This document shows positions 18,154 to 25,447 of a DNA stretch of 64,000 bases, one piece after another; position 1 is the stretch's first letter, and each line of letters opens with the position of its first letter. A model generated the notes under the pieces. That model made no database searches and was not told the origin of the DNA. It saw nothing but the letters and a program-made list of their open reading frames with translations. This DNA is from Alistipes sp. (GTDB lineage Bacteria > Bacteroidota > Bacteroidia > Bacteroidales > Rikenellaceae), in contig JAJQED010000004.1 in the NCBI GenBank assembly GCA_021201825.1, positions 1-64,000 on the forward strand, read 5' to 3'. Made by a program: the position numbers and the translations under genes.

Positions 18154-19026
18154 ATGAATCCAATGACAATCGACACGACCCCGTCGCAGGTAGCCACGAA
18201 TGCCCTGGCAGGCCTCCCTTTCAGCCAGATCATCGGCTCACCTCTGAAAGCCTGTATCGAGGCACAGGCGATGGCCGCCCAGACAACCTGGCAATTCATC
18301 CAGGAAGTCGGGCTCAATACCGATCCCGATACGGGCGAGAAAAAGGCGGTGAACGTCTCTTTCGATTTTTACCAGAACGGTAAGGAGGCACGCCTGAACG
18401 TTCCGCTTCTCACCATCGTCCCGATACCCTATATCGCCATCAATTCGATAGATATAGATTTCAAGGCCAAGATCAATGCCGAATCCAGCAGCCACAACGA
18501 AACTTCCGAGAGCAGTAAAACCTCGGCCAGCGGCAGCATGGAGGCCAAAATAGGCTGGGGTCCTTTTAGTGCGAAGCTGAACGCCTCTGCATCCTATTCG
18601 AGCAAAAAAGACTCGAAAGCGACGCAGGACTCCAAGTACAGTGTCGAGTATACCCTCGATATCGCCGTCAAAGCGGGACAGGACAGTATGCCCGCCGGAC
18701 TGGCCAAGGTTCTGGATATACTGAACAACTGTGTTTCAGTCAATTCGCCGAACGGGGAACTGGGTGCAAACCTGTCGGAAACCGAAGACGGTAAAGTGCA
18801 GGTAATCGCCACATATCTCAACAGCGAAGGCATTTACAAGCCCGAAGCGATCCTGATCGGTGGCCAGACAGGCAAAGTATCGGAAGACGGCCGAAGTGCC
18901 ATTTTCGATGCCGAATCATCACGCGGGAAAGAACTGGAGGTGACGGCCGAGAACGCTCCCGCGAGAACGGTCGCCATACCGGAAAAGACCGCCAAGAAAT
19001 CGAACACTTCTACGGCCAAGGAATAG
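18154..19026 (+). CDS. DUF2589 domain protein
   Basis: A 290-residue protein with the DUF2589 pattern: LPFSQIIGSPLKACIEAQ near the N-terminus, then VSFDFYQNGKEARLNVPLL, the conserved TIVPIPYIAINSIDIDFKAK and, after a Ser/Thr/Asn-rich segment, SVEYTLDIAVKAGQDSMPAG followed by LAKVLDIL. The C-terminal part is more variable and ends in a Lys/Thr-rich tail. There is no signal peptide. DUF2589 proteins are soluble and of unknown function; the alternating strands suggest a beta-sandwich that might assemble. A second member is encoded at 19929, with one gene between. Confidence 0.85.
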   Translation: MNPMTIDTTPSQVATNALAGLPFSQIIGSPLKACIEAQAMAAQTTWQFIQEVGLNTDPDTGEKKAVNVSFDFYQNGKEARLNVPLLTIVPIPYIAINSIDIDFKAKINAESSSHNETSESSKTSASGSMEAKIGWGPFSAKLNASASYSSKKDSKATQDSKYSVEYTLDIAVKAGQDSMPAGLAKVLDILNNCVSVNSPNGELGANLSETEDGKVQVIATYLNSEGIYKPEAILIGGQTGKVSEDGRSAIFDAESSRGKELEVTAENAPARTVAIPEKTAKKSNTSTAKE

Positions 19027-19059
19027 CCCGGCCGGATGATCGACGTATTCGATGAACCT

Positions 19060-19093
19060 CCTGCGGCCGGATCTCATACCCCCCGGCCGCAGG
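19060..19093 (+). promoter_or_regulatory. Strong intra-operon hairpin
   Basis: CCTGCGGCCGG (19060-19070) and CCGGCCGCAGG (19083-19093) are perfect 11-bp arms around a 12-nt loop. The stem ends 15 nt before the ATG at 19109. No T-run follows, so it is more likely an mRNA stability, processing or translation-control element than a terminator. Confidence 0.6.
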
Positions 19094-19108
19094 AATTTCC
19101 CCAAGACA

Positions 19109-19915
19109 ATGGCAAAATTCAGGAATTTACTGGGCTCGATCCTCAATGAGTTCACCCAGGCACAACACCAGGCCAACGATTATGCCTCCAGGCTCGGTAA
19201 GCAATATGCCGAGAACGACCTGCTCCGGTATTTTAAAATACCTAACGCATATGTCGACGGATTGAGGTTCGACCTGCGGTTCGCGGTCAACCCGGGCGCA
19301 GAGGCGGAGAAGATCACTGAAGTGAACTACCGGCAGCTTATGCAGTTCTTTACCCAGCTGGCTGTCTCGATCACCGAAACGGCAATTACATCCGTCTTAT
19401 ATGCATCCGAAGAGAGCGTTGTAAGCGGCTTTGAGAATTACCGTAAACTCCGGGAGAAAGAACAGGTCCTTAAAACCGACTTCCGGGATTACCTCTCCGG
19501 CATACTACGCAAGGCATTGGTCGAAAAGGCCATCAACGAAGTCGATCCGGACGGGAATCCCGACCCGGACAAGATCTTCGAAATTGCAATGGAGGTGCTG
19601 CACCGGAAGTTTTTCCAACATCCCGAGCTAAACCTGTCGGGCAACATGCCTGGGCAGGGGTTATCACAAGAGGTGATCGAGAACTGCAGTTCTTTCGTCT
19701 CCACCCTGATCCGCCACTCTTGCAAAAGCGTCAACTTCCTCGAGACCCGCGAATCCGAGGTGATCGACGTTTCCATCGATGCGGACTCACTCTCTAAGGT
19801 TGCCCCCGAAAATATCCAGAGGATAGCGTTCGACGTCAACCTGCGCAATTACCAGGTCAGCAAGATGGATACGGAACAGGGGAGTGCCGATTGTATCATA
19901 CCTGCAGAACACTGA
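19109..19915 (+). CDS. Hypothetical protein, partner of DUF2589 proteins
   Basis: A 268-residue soluble protein without signal peptide or membrane helix. The N-terminal half is helical and hydrophilic (FTQAQHQANDYASRLGKQYA); the C-terminal half has a strand-rich stretch (SEVIDVSIDADSLSKVAP, QRIAFDVNLRNYQVSK). I do not recognise the family. It sits exactly between two DUF2589 genes (13 nt before the second), which suggests that the three products work together. ATG 19109 (MAKFRNLLGSIL) is preferred over 19052 because the latter reads through the GC-rich hairpin. Confidence 0.75.
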   Translation: MAKFRNLLGSILNEFTQAQHQANDYASRLGKQYAENDLLRYFKIPNAYVDGLRFDLRFAVNPGAEAEKITEVNYRQLMQFFTQLAVSITETAITSVLYASEESVVSGFENYRKLREKEQVLKTDFRDYLSGILRKALVEKAINEVDPDGNPDPDKIFEIAMEVLHRKFFQHPELNLSGNMPGQGLSQEVIENCSSFVSTLIRHSCKSVNFLETRESEVIDVSIDADSLSKVAPENIQRIAFDVNLRNYQVSKMDTEQGSADCIIPAEH

Positions 19916-19928
19916 TTAAACGATCGAA

Positions 19929-20540
19929 ATGGCAGAAAAAGAAAAACCGCAGCGGCTTAACAGCCAGGTAATGGACCTCGAGCAGCTGATAGCGGCTCCG
20001 CTCGTAGCCACATTAAAGGCCGATACGATGATGACCGCCAGTTATGTCGAATTTCTGAGGGAAGTGGCTTTCGAGAGCGACGGCAGCGGAAATCTCGGCA
20101 AACTTCGTACGTTCAGTTTCAAGTACGAACAAAACGACAGGGACGGGAAAGGGTTCAAGTCCGTACAGGTACCCGTTATTTCCCTGATCCCGATCCCGTT
20201 GCTCCAGATCAAGGAAGCTAAGTTCGACTTCGATATCCGGATATTGGACAGCGTAACCGAAACGACGGAAAGGGAATTTTCTTTCGAAAGAGAAAATCAC
20301 TCCCCGGCAGAAAATGACGACAGGATGTCTGTCCGGGCAACTCTCTCCCCGCAATCGGGCAAGGCTTCCAAAACAAAGGACGCGAGCATGTCGGCCAATA
20401 TGAAAGTCAACGTGGTCATGAAACAGGCCGATATGCCTGCCGGGCTTGCAAACCTGCTCTCCCTGTCCGCCCATAACATGACGGTGGAGAATGGCGAAGA
20501 GGACATTGCGGATAGTCCCCGGCCCTTGCCGGAAAATTGA
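19929..20540 (+). CDS. Second, shorter DUF2589-type protein
   Basis: A 203-residue paralog of the 18154 gene. It shares the N-terminal LEQLIAAPLVATLKADTMM (aligned with FSQIIGSPLKACIEAQAMA), FSFKYEQND, the core VPVISLIPIPLLQIKEAKFD and, late in the protein, KVNVVMKQADMPAGLANLL. It lacks the variable C-terminal extension and ends soon after that block. Tandem long and short DUF2589 proteins suggest a heteromeric assembly. It is soluble and its function is unknown. Confidence 0.82.
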   Translation: MAEKEKPQRLNSQVMDLEQLIAAPLVATLKADTMMTASYVEFLREVAFESDGSGNLGKLRTFSFKYEQNDRDGKGFKSVQVPVISLIPIPLLQIKEAKFDFDIRILDSVTETTEREFSFERENHSPAENDDRMSVRATLSPQSGKASKTKDASMSANMKVNVVMKQADMPAGLANLLSLSAHNMTVENGEEDIADSPRPLPEN

Positions 20541-20548
20541 CATGCGCG

Positions 20549-20779
20549 ATGGCCGAATCGAAAGTACAACAAAAACCAACGGGATTCGAATGCCCGTCAT
20601 GTAAAGGATTCATTCCGGTAGCGATGCATCAGTTATTGAGCTCCGGGGAAATACAGTGCCCTAATTGTTCGCTCACCCTGCGGGTGAACCGACAGCAGTC
20701 AAAAAAAGCCGTGGCGGCACTGGAAAAAGTTAACGAGGCCGAACGCAGGCTCGAGAAAGCTTCGGTCTTTAAAGGTTAA
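20549..20779 (+). CDS. Small zinc-ribbon protein
   Basis: A 76-residue protein with a two-CxxC zinc ribbon: FECPSCKGFIPV and, 17 residues on, IQCPNCSLTLRV. A short helical tail rich in Lys, Glu and Ala follows (KAVAALEKVNEAERRLEK), likely a coiled coil. ATG 20549 is chosen; an upstream TTG (20537) overlaps the previous stop. Its place directly after a DUF2589 gene suggests a small adaptor in the same complex. Nucleic-acid binding is possible but not shown. Confidence 0.8.
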   Translation: MAESKVQQKPTGFECPSCKGFIPVAMHQLLSSGEIQCPNCSLTLRVNRQQSKKAVAALEKVNEAERRLEKASVFKG

Positions 20780-20790
20780 AAATCTCTGAA

Positions 20791-21618
20791 ATGGAATTAC
20801 TTAAAAAAGGATGTGCCGGGAGCCAGGTTTCCCGGCTTCAGGAACTATTGAAAAAGAAAGGCTACCCGGTAGGCGTGGACGGCCTGTTCGGGGAACAGAC
20901 GCGCATTGCCGTGAAAATGTTTCAGGAGAAAAGCGGCTTGTCCCAGGACGGGATAGTCGGCAGGGGTACATGGAGTGCCCTGACCGGTGAAAGACCCGCC
21001 GAACATAACCAAAAACAATCATCCCAACCTGCATCTCTCGATTTTGCCGGCACGGCAAAACTGCTCGAGGTGGATGAGGCCGCCGTAAGGGCCGTATGCG
21101 AAGTGGAATCCGGGGGGCGCACCGGTTTTCAAAAGGACGGCCGTCCGATGATCCTCTTCGAGGGGCATATCTTCTGGAAAGAACTTTCCAAACGCGGTAT
21201 CGATCCACAGAAATACCAGGGAGAATACGCAGACGTGTTGTTCCGTAAATGGGACCGCAGCAAATATCTCGGCGGTGAGAAAGAGCATGACCGTTTGAAC
21301 CGGGCGATGCTGATAAACGAAGACGCCGCTTTGTGCTCTGCCTCCTGGGGAATGTTCCAGATCATGGGTTTCAACCATAAACTTTGCGGGTACGAGACCG
21401 TGAAAGATTATGTCGAAGCCATAAAGGCAGGTCCCAACAACCATCTGGTCAGCTTTGCCCGCTTCCTGAAAAGCACCGGTCTGGATAAACCGCTCAGGGA
21501 GTTGAACTGGAGGGCATTTGCTTCGGGCTATAACGGCCCGGGCTATGAACAGAACAATTACCACACGAAGCTGCAGCAGGCTTACGAAAAATATAAACTT
21601 AAAAACGATCAGAAATGA
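20791..21618 (+). CDS. Peptidoglycan-binding N-acetylmuramidase (endolysin-like)
   Basis: A 275-residue two-domain protein. Residues 5-65 are a PG_binding_1 module (GSQVSRLQELLKKKGYPVG, VDGLFGEQTRIAVKMFQ, GIVGRGTWSALTG). Residues about 90-270 match the N-acetylmuramidase (DUF3380) pattern, with VRAVCEVESGG carrying the likely catalytic Glu, MILFEGHIFWKEL, SASWGMFQIMGFNH and ASGYNGPGY. There is no signal peptide, so export would need a dedicated route, as in phage lysins and contractile-injection lysins. It sits inside the DUF2589 cluster and its stop overlaps the next start (ATGA). The enzyme would cut glycan strands of peptidoglycan. Confidence 0.9.
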   Translation: MELLKKGCAGSQVSRLQELLKKKGYPVGVDGLFGEQTRIAVKMFQEKSGLSQDGIVGRGTWSALTGERPAEHNQKQSSQPASLDFAGTAKLLEVDEAAVRAVCEVESGGRTGFQKDGRPMILFEGHIFWKELSKRGIDPQKYQGEYADVLFRKWDRSKYLGGEKEHDRLNRAMLINEDAALCSASWGMFQIMGFNHKLCGYETVKDYVEAIKAGPNNHLVSFARFLKSTGLDKPLRELNWRAFASGYNGPGYEQNNYHTKLQQAYEKYKLKNDQK

Positions 21619-22097
21619 AAGCATTAAATTTAAACTTCTGGAAAACACTGCTCATCACGGCATTATTTCTTCTTCCTGCAGTATTCGCCTGGTGCACCCC
21701 GGCAGCTTCTTATCATGAAAAAGAACCGGCAACCGAAACCACCTCTGCGACCGGCGATAATTCCCCTTGCGCCAATCTTGCCGCTTTCCTTGAAAAGGAG
21801 TTCTTCCCGGTTACCAAGCCACTCTCTCCGAACTCGACCGTAAGGATCTACGGCACCCAGGAAAACGATGCCATGAAAAGGCTTTTAGCCGTATGCGCGC
21901 GGTTAAAAGCAAAAATTTGGGGCGAAGAGGAGGGCAAGACTGTATTTATACTGCCGGACGGTACAGGTAAGATTCTAGTAGATGATAACGCAGGGGAAGA
22001 TGAATTCCTCCGGATGGTAATCGTTTCCGGCTGTGATCTGCCGGTAACCGAAGTGCGATTTGTCAGCTTGGATCACTATAACCGACACAGACCTTAA
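21615..22097 (+). CDS. Exported hypothetical protein
   Basis: A 160-residue protein with an N-terminal hydrophobic segment (about residues 8-28, TLLITALFLLPAVFAWC) that is either a signal peptide or an anchor. The soluble part has no recognised domain. It is translationally coupled to the muramidase gene through a 4-nt overlap, and 11 nt separate it from the next gene. That layout resembles lysis or envelope modules where an enzyme is followed by accessory membrane proteins, but no specific role is shown. Confidence 0.7.
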   Translation: MKALNLNFWKTLLITALFLLPAVFAWCTPAASYHEKEPATETTSATGDNSPCANLAAFLEKEFFPVTKPLSPNSTVRIYGTQENDAMKRLLAVCARLKAKIWGEEEGKTVFILPDGTGKILVDDNAGEDEFLRMVIVSGCDLPVTEVRFVSLDHYNRHRP

Positions 22098-22108
22098 CCC
22101 TCCGGGAA

Positions 22109-23038
22109 ATGAAACGCGGTATTGTCCTTTTAATATTCTCCGCCGCCATACCATTTCTCTATGGGTTTGAAGGGAATGACGACAATATTACCCGGGATTA
22201 TTATGTGCAATTATACCAGTCCCAGGAATATGTGCCCGATTTTAAAACCACTTTCCGTACGGAGGCGGACAGGCGGGATTATAAGAAAGTGCGGGAATAT
22301 CTCAATAACAAGGAGGAGATATTACGGCTACTGCGAATGGCCGGTGATGAATTCTATTACGGCTTGTCTTTCAGTAAGCTTTATGAAACGGACTATATAC
22401 AGAGCCTCAAGGACGAACTTAAAGTTCGCGATCCGGGTGAGAAGATACTGGTGCGGATAAATTCCGTAAGGCCGTATTTCAGCTATCACGGGGAATATAC
22501 GGTCGAATATATCGAGGCGGAAATATTGCCGGCGATCATCAGGCGCTACGAAGAGGCCGAAGAACTGGACAGGCAGAACGAGATATACTACAAGCAGATA
22601 CAAAAGAACATCGAATCACTGCAACAGGATATCTTCCAAGCCGAACAGGCTATCTTCGGATCCCTTTCACCGGAGTTCCGGGACCAGGATTTCCGGATAT
22701 GGATCAGCCTTACTTTCTCCGGACTTATAGCCGTATTGCTGCTGGCTTTCTTTTGGATCATTTACCGCCGCTCGGATATCTCTTTGCCGTCACTCATGCT
22801 CGGAAGTTCCGGCCTGCAGTTCATAACGGTCTTTATCCTTATAATTGCCATCATCCTTTTCGGCATACTGAAAGTCCTGGGCGGGAGCGAACTTGCGGCG
22901 ATACTTTCCGGTATTTCCGGCTATATCCTCGGCAAAGGCAACACTGCCGGCAAAGAACCTCAAACCTCGGCCGTAGGGAGTATGCAGGAGCACACCGAAG
23001 ATGACCCGGGACACTTCCTGCCGGGAGAATATTCTTAA
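22109..23038 (+). CDS. Membrane hypothetical protein with helical ectodomain
   Basis: A 309-residue protein: signal peptide (MKRGIVLLIFSAAIPFLYG), a long helical region of charged residues (about 35-185, including RRYEEAEELDRQNEIYYKQ), then two transmembrane helices at about 197-217 and 232-252, and a short tail. The helical domain probably extends into the periplasm. No family is recognised. As the only multi-pass protein of this cluster, it could be the membrane anchor or channel component of the assembly. Confidence 0.7.
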   Translation: MKRGIVLLIFSAAIPFLYGFEGNDDNITRDYYVQLYQSQEYVPDFKTTFRTEADRRDYKKVREYLNNKEEILRLLRMAGDEFYYGLSFSKLYETDYIQSLKDELKVRDPGEKILVRINSVRPYFSYHGEYTVEYIEAEILPAIIRRYEEAEELDRQNEIYYKQIQKNIESLQQDIFQAEQAIFGSLSPEFRDQDFRIWISLTFSGLIAVLLLAFFWIIYRRSDISLPSLMLGSSGLQFITVFILIIAIILFGILKVLGGSELAAILSGISGYILGKGNTAGKEPQTSAVGSMQEHTEDDPGHFLPGEYS

Positions 23039-23064
23039 TAAAACGAACTTTTAAAACAAAGACC

Positions 23065-24168
23065 ATGATCACATATTTGAACGAACAGTTAGCCAAGGCA
23101 TTGGTTACCATCATCACACTCGGCTTCATGAAAGAACAATACATAACGGAGGACGAAAACCGTCGCACCCGTTTCCAGTACGACGAACCCGAAATGCCCC
23201 CCGAATATTTCCAGGTCGAACAGATACTGCATGACCTCGGTATCGTTATCGATTTCACGAGGTCGGAAAGTTCAGCCGACTTCCCGTTGATATTGGGTAA
23301 ACCGCCCCGATCCCCCGAAGACCCCGCCCTTGCCGTTGCAAGGAGTTTTCCCATGGTCAGGGAGTATTTCGACGAATTGGACGCTTTGTCGAACCAGCTG
23401 GGCGGTGAGGCTCCCGTAGGGGCCTATATCGGGGGGACTCTCGAATGTTTAGAGCGAGAGGGGGATCCCACATACAGGTACCGTATCATAGGGCCTACGA
23501 ATATGGTGACCTACGACCCGCGATATGCTTTCCGCATGTTCGACGAATTTAACCGCACGGCACTGGAAGTCGGCAAGGCCCTCTCGGTCGTTCAGGAGGG
23601 TTGGACGCGGATTCAACCGAACCGGAACGAAGTCGAATATTTGATCAATGACGAGATAATCGACCTGGGTCCCCGCCGGCCGACCCTGTTCGGCTGCATT
23701 CACGGGATGATCGTTGCCATGCTTCGGTTTCCCGGGAACGAAGAAACCCCGATCCATTTCGAGTTTTCGATGGGTCCGAACACTACTAAAGTCTCTTCCT
23801 GCGTACCATGCAGTATGTTCATGTCGGCAAACGGCCGCCCGGCCACATCCACCCATCTCGGCCGTGGAGACTTTTGGAATTTCCCGAACCAGCACACCGA
23901 CCCCGTTACCCATGAGTTTCTGTATCCCAACCTGGATGAACAAAAAGCGGCCTGGGCCCAGAAAATTCTCGAATGGTATTATGAGGGTTTGGACATTATC
24001 GTCGACCACGGCTTTATGAACAACCATGCGGGTATATTCCCCAGATTTGCCGAGCCTATCACGAATGACGTTACAGAGATTCCGCAAATGTTTCTGGAGG
24101 CACTCACGTTCCCGGGGCAATTTACCTATAAGATCATCGATACGTTCGCCCCGTATTTAGGACGGTAA
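23065..24168 (+). CDS. Hypothetical protein with H-x-E and C-x-x-C motifs
   Basis: A 367-residue soluble protein. Residues about 205-275 hold a motif-rich block: FGCIHGMIVAML, then IHFEFSMGPNTTKV with H231 and E233, SSCVPCSMFMSANG with C246 and C249, and STHLGRGDFWNFP. A His-x-Glu and a Cys-x-x-Cys are the metal and catalytic elements of the cytidine-deaminase-like fold, but the spacing here (about 13 residues) is shorter than usual, so deaminase is only a suggestion. It is the last gene of the DUF2589 cluster, followed by a terminator. Confidence 0.65.
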   Translation: MITYLNEQLAKALVTIITLGFMKEQYITEDENRRTRFQYDEPEMPPEYFQVEQILHDLGIVIDFTRSESSADFPLILGKPPRSPEDPALAVARSFPMVREYFDELDALSNQLGGEAPVGAYIGGTLECLEREGDPTYRYRIIGPTNMVTYDPRYAFRMFDEFNRTALEVGKALSVVQEGWTRIQPNRNEVEYLINDEIIDLGPRRPTLFGCIHGMIVAMLRFPGNEETPIHFEFSMGPNTTKVSSCVPCSMFMSANGRPATSTHLGRGDFWNFPNQHTDPVTHEFLYPNLDEQKAAWAQKILEWYYEGLDIIVDHGFMNNHAGIFPRFAEPITNDVTEIPQMFLEALTFPGQFTYKIIDTFAPYLGR

Positions 24169-24205
24169 TGTCCGCAAGTGTTTCGGTAATGCACCGGATG
24201 TTAAT

Positions 24206-24239
24206 GGATACGGATGTTCGGTCGTCCGTATCCTTTTTT
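24206..24239 (+). terminator. Intrinsic terminator of the DUF2589 cluster
   Basis: GGATACGGA and TCCGTATCC form a perfect 9-bp stem with a 10-nt loop, followed by TTTTTT. It sits 38 nt after the stop at 24168 and separates the cluster from the channel gene. Confidence 0.9.
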
Positions 24240-24260
24240 AATCCGTAAACTCATTTAATA

Positions 24261-25325
24261 TTGCGGTTCATTCTGATATTTACATGCCTTTACGGCATTA
24301 TTCCCCGCACCTTTGCCATATCTTCACCCGGACCGGATGGGCTAAGGGTAGGTGTATTCATTAGCCCGCCTTTTGTTATGGAGCGGCAAATGAACGGCTA
24401 TTACGGGATAGCAGTAGACCTTTGGGAGTTGGCGGCCCAAGAGATCGGGATACCGTACCGGTATATCGAATTCAGTTCCTATGAAACCTTGATCAACGGT
24501 TTGAAATCGGAAGAGATCGACTTTATCGTAACCAACCTCACGGTAAAGCACGAGCGGGCTATGTATATGAAATTCTCATATCCCTGGTATGACGGCGGGC
24601 TGAGGGTAATGGTTAAAACAGACAATAAAGTTTCACTTTGGGAAGAATTGAAAAATAACGGACAGGTACGTTCCTACGGGTTGATCGTCTTGCTAATGTT
24701 CGTTCTGGCCCTGATTATGACAATTTATTACCGCCGTCATGACCCCGAGTTTCCCCGTAAATGGAGAGCCGGTTTCGCGATGAGCCTATACCACCTGGTT
24801 GTCGCCATAAAGGCGGGAACTTACGAGGGGAAAATTTACGGCTGGTTGGGCCATCTATTTATCATCGCCTGGATGGTTTCCGGTATCGCTTTGATAGCTT
24901 ACATCACATCAACGGTTACGGCCGGCATGACCAAGCTGTCGATCCAAAATGAGATCACTTCGATAAACGAGCTGCACGGCAAACTAATAGGTGTCGAGAG
25001 GGGTGGGGTGGAGGAAAAATATCTAAGGGCTTCAGGTATAAGGATGAACCTCTATGACAATATTATGCACGCTTACGAGGGATTGCTTGCAGACGACGTC
25101 GATGCCGTGATCGGAGATGCCCCTGTACTGGAATACTGGGCAGGGATATGTGACGATAAGAATGTCAGGGTCATCGGAGCACTACTAAATCCCGATAAAT
25201 ATGCCTTTGCATGCAACAAGCGCCATGCAGACATAATGGAAGAAATATCCCTTAAACTTTTGGAACTGCACGACAAAGGTATTATCCGTGACCTGAAAGA
25301 TAATTACCTCGGAGGTGTCGGTTAA
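24261..25325 (+). CDS. Prokaryotic ionotropic glutamate receptor-like channel
   Basis: A 354-residue protein with the iGluR topology: signal peptide (residues 1-20); first lobe of a class 3 solute-binding domain (LRVGVFISPPFVM, GIAVDLWELAAQEIG, DFIVTNLTVKHERA); TM1 at about 134-153; a pore region FAMSLYHLVVAIKAGTYEGK; TM2 FIIAWMVSGIALIAYITSTV; then the second lobe (LHGKLIGVERGGVEEKY, DVDAVIGDAPVLEYWAG). In this family ligand binding opens an ion pore in the inner membrane. The pore lacks the potassium-channel TVGYGD filter of GluR0, so selectivity is unknown. The start is TTG 24261; no ATG gives a signal peptide. Confidence 0.83.
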   Translation: MRFILIFTCLYGIIPRTFAISSPGPDGLRVGVFISPPFVMERQMNGYYGIAVDLWELAAQEIGIPYRYIEFSSYETLINGLKSEEIDFIVTNLTVKHERAMYMKFSYPWYDGGLRVMVKTDNKVSLWEELKNNGQVRSYGLIVLLMFVLALIMTIYYRRHDPEFPRKWRAGFAMSLYHLVVAIKAGTYEGKIYGWLGHLFIIAWMVSGIALIAYITSTVTAGMTKLSIQNEITSINELHGKLIGVERGGVEEKYLRASGIRMNLYDNIMHAYEGLLADDVDAVIGDAPVLEYWAGICDDKNVRVIGALLNPDKYAFACNKRHADIMEEISLKLLELHDKGIIRDLKDNYLGGVG

Positions 25326-25398
25326 ATCCTTTTCTATTGGTACAGAACTATCCATCTCTAATAGAAAGTTTGACGAGTTTGGGACAAATACAAACAAT

Positions 25399-25429
25399 TT
25401 TGTTTCCCTCCCGGGTTTGGCTAACTTTG
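25399..25429 (+). promoter_or_regulatory. Consensus Bacteroidota promoter
   Basis: TTTG at 25399-25402, a 19-nt spacer and TAACTTTG at 25422-25429 match both consensus boxes exactly. Transcription would start around 25435, about 13 nt before the ATG at 25448, so the downstream regulator has a very short leader. Confidence 0.75.
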
Positions 25430-25447
25430 CCTTACAGATAACCCTTT

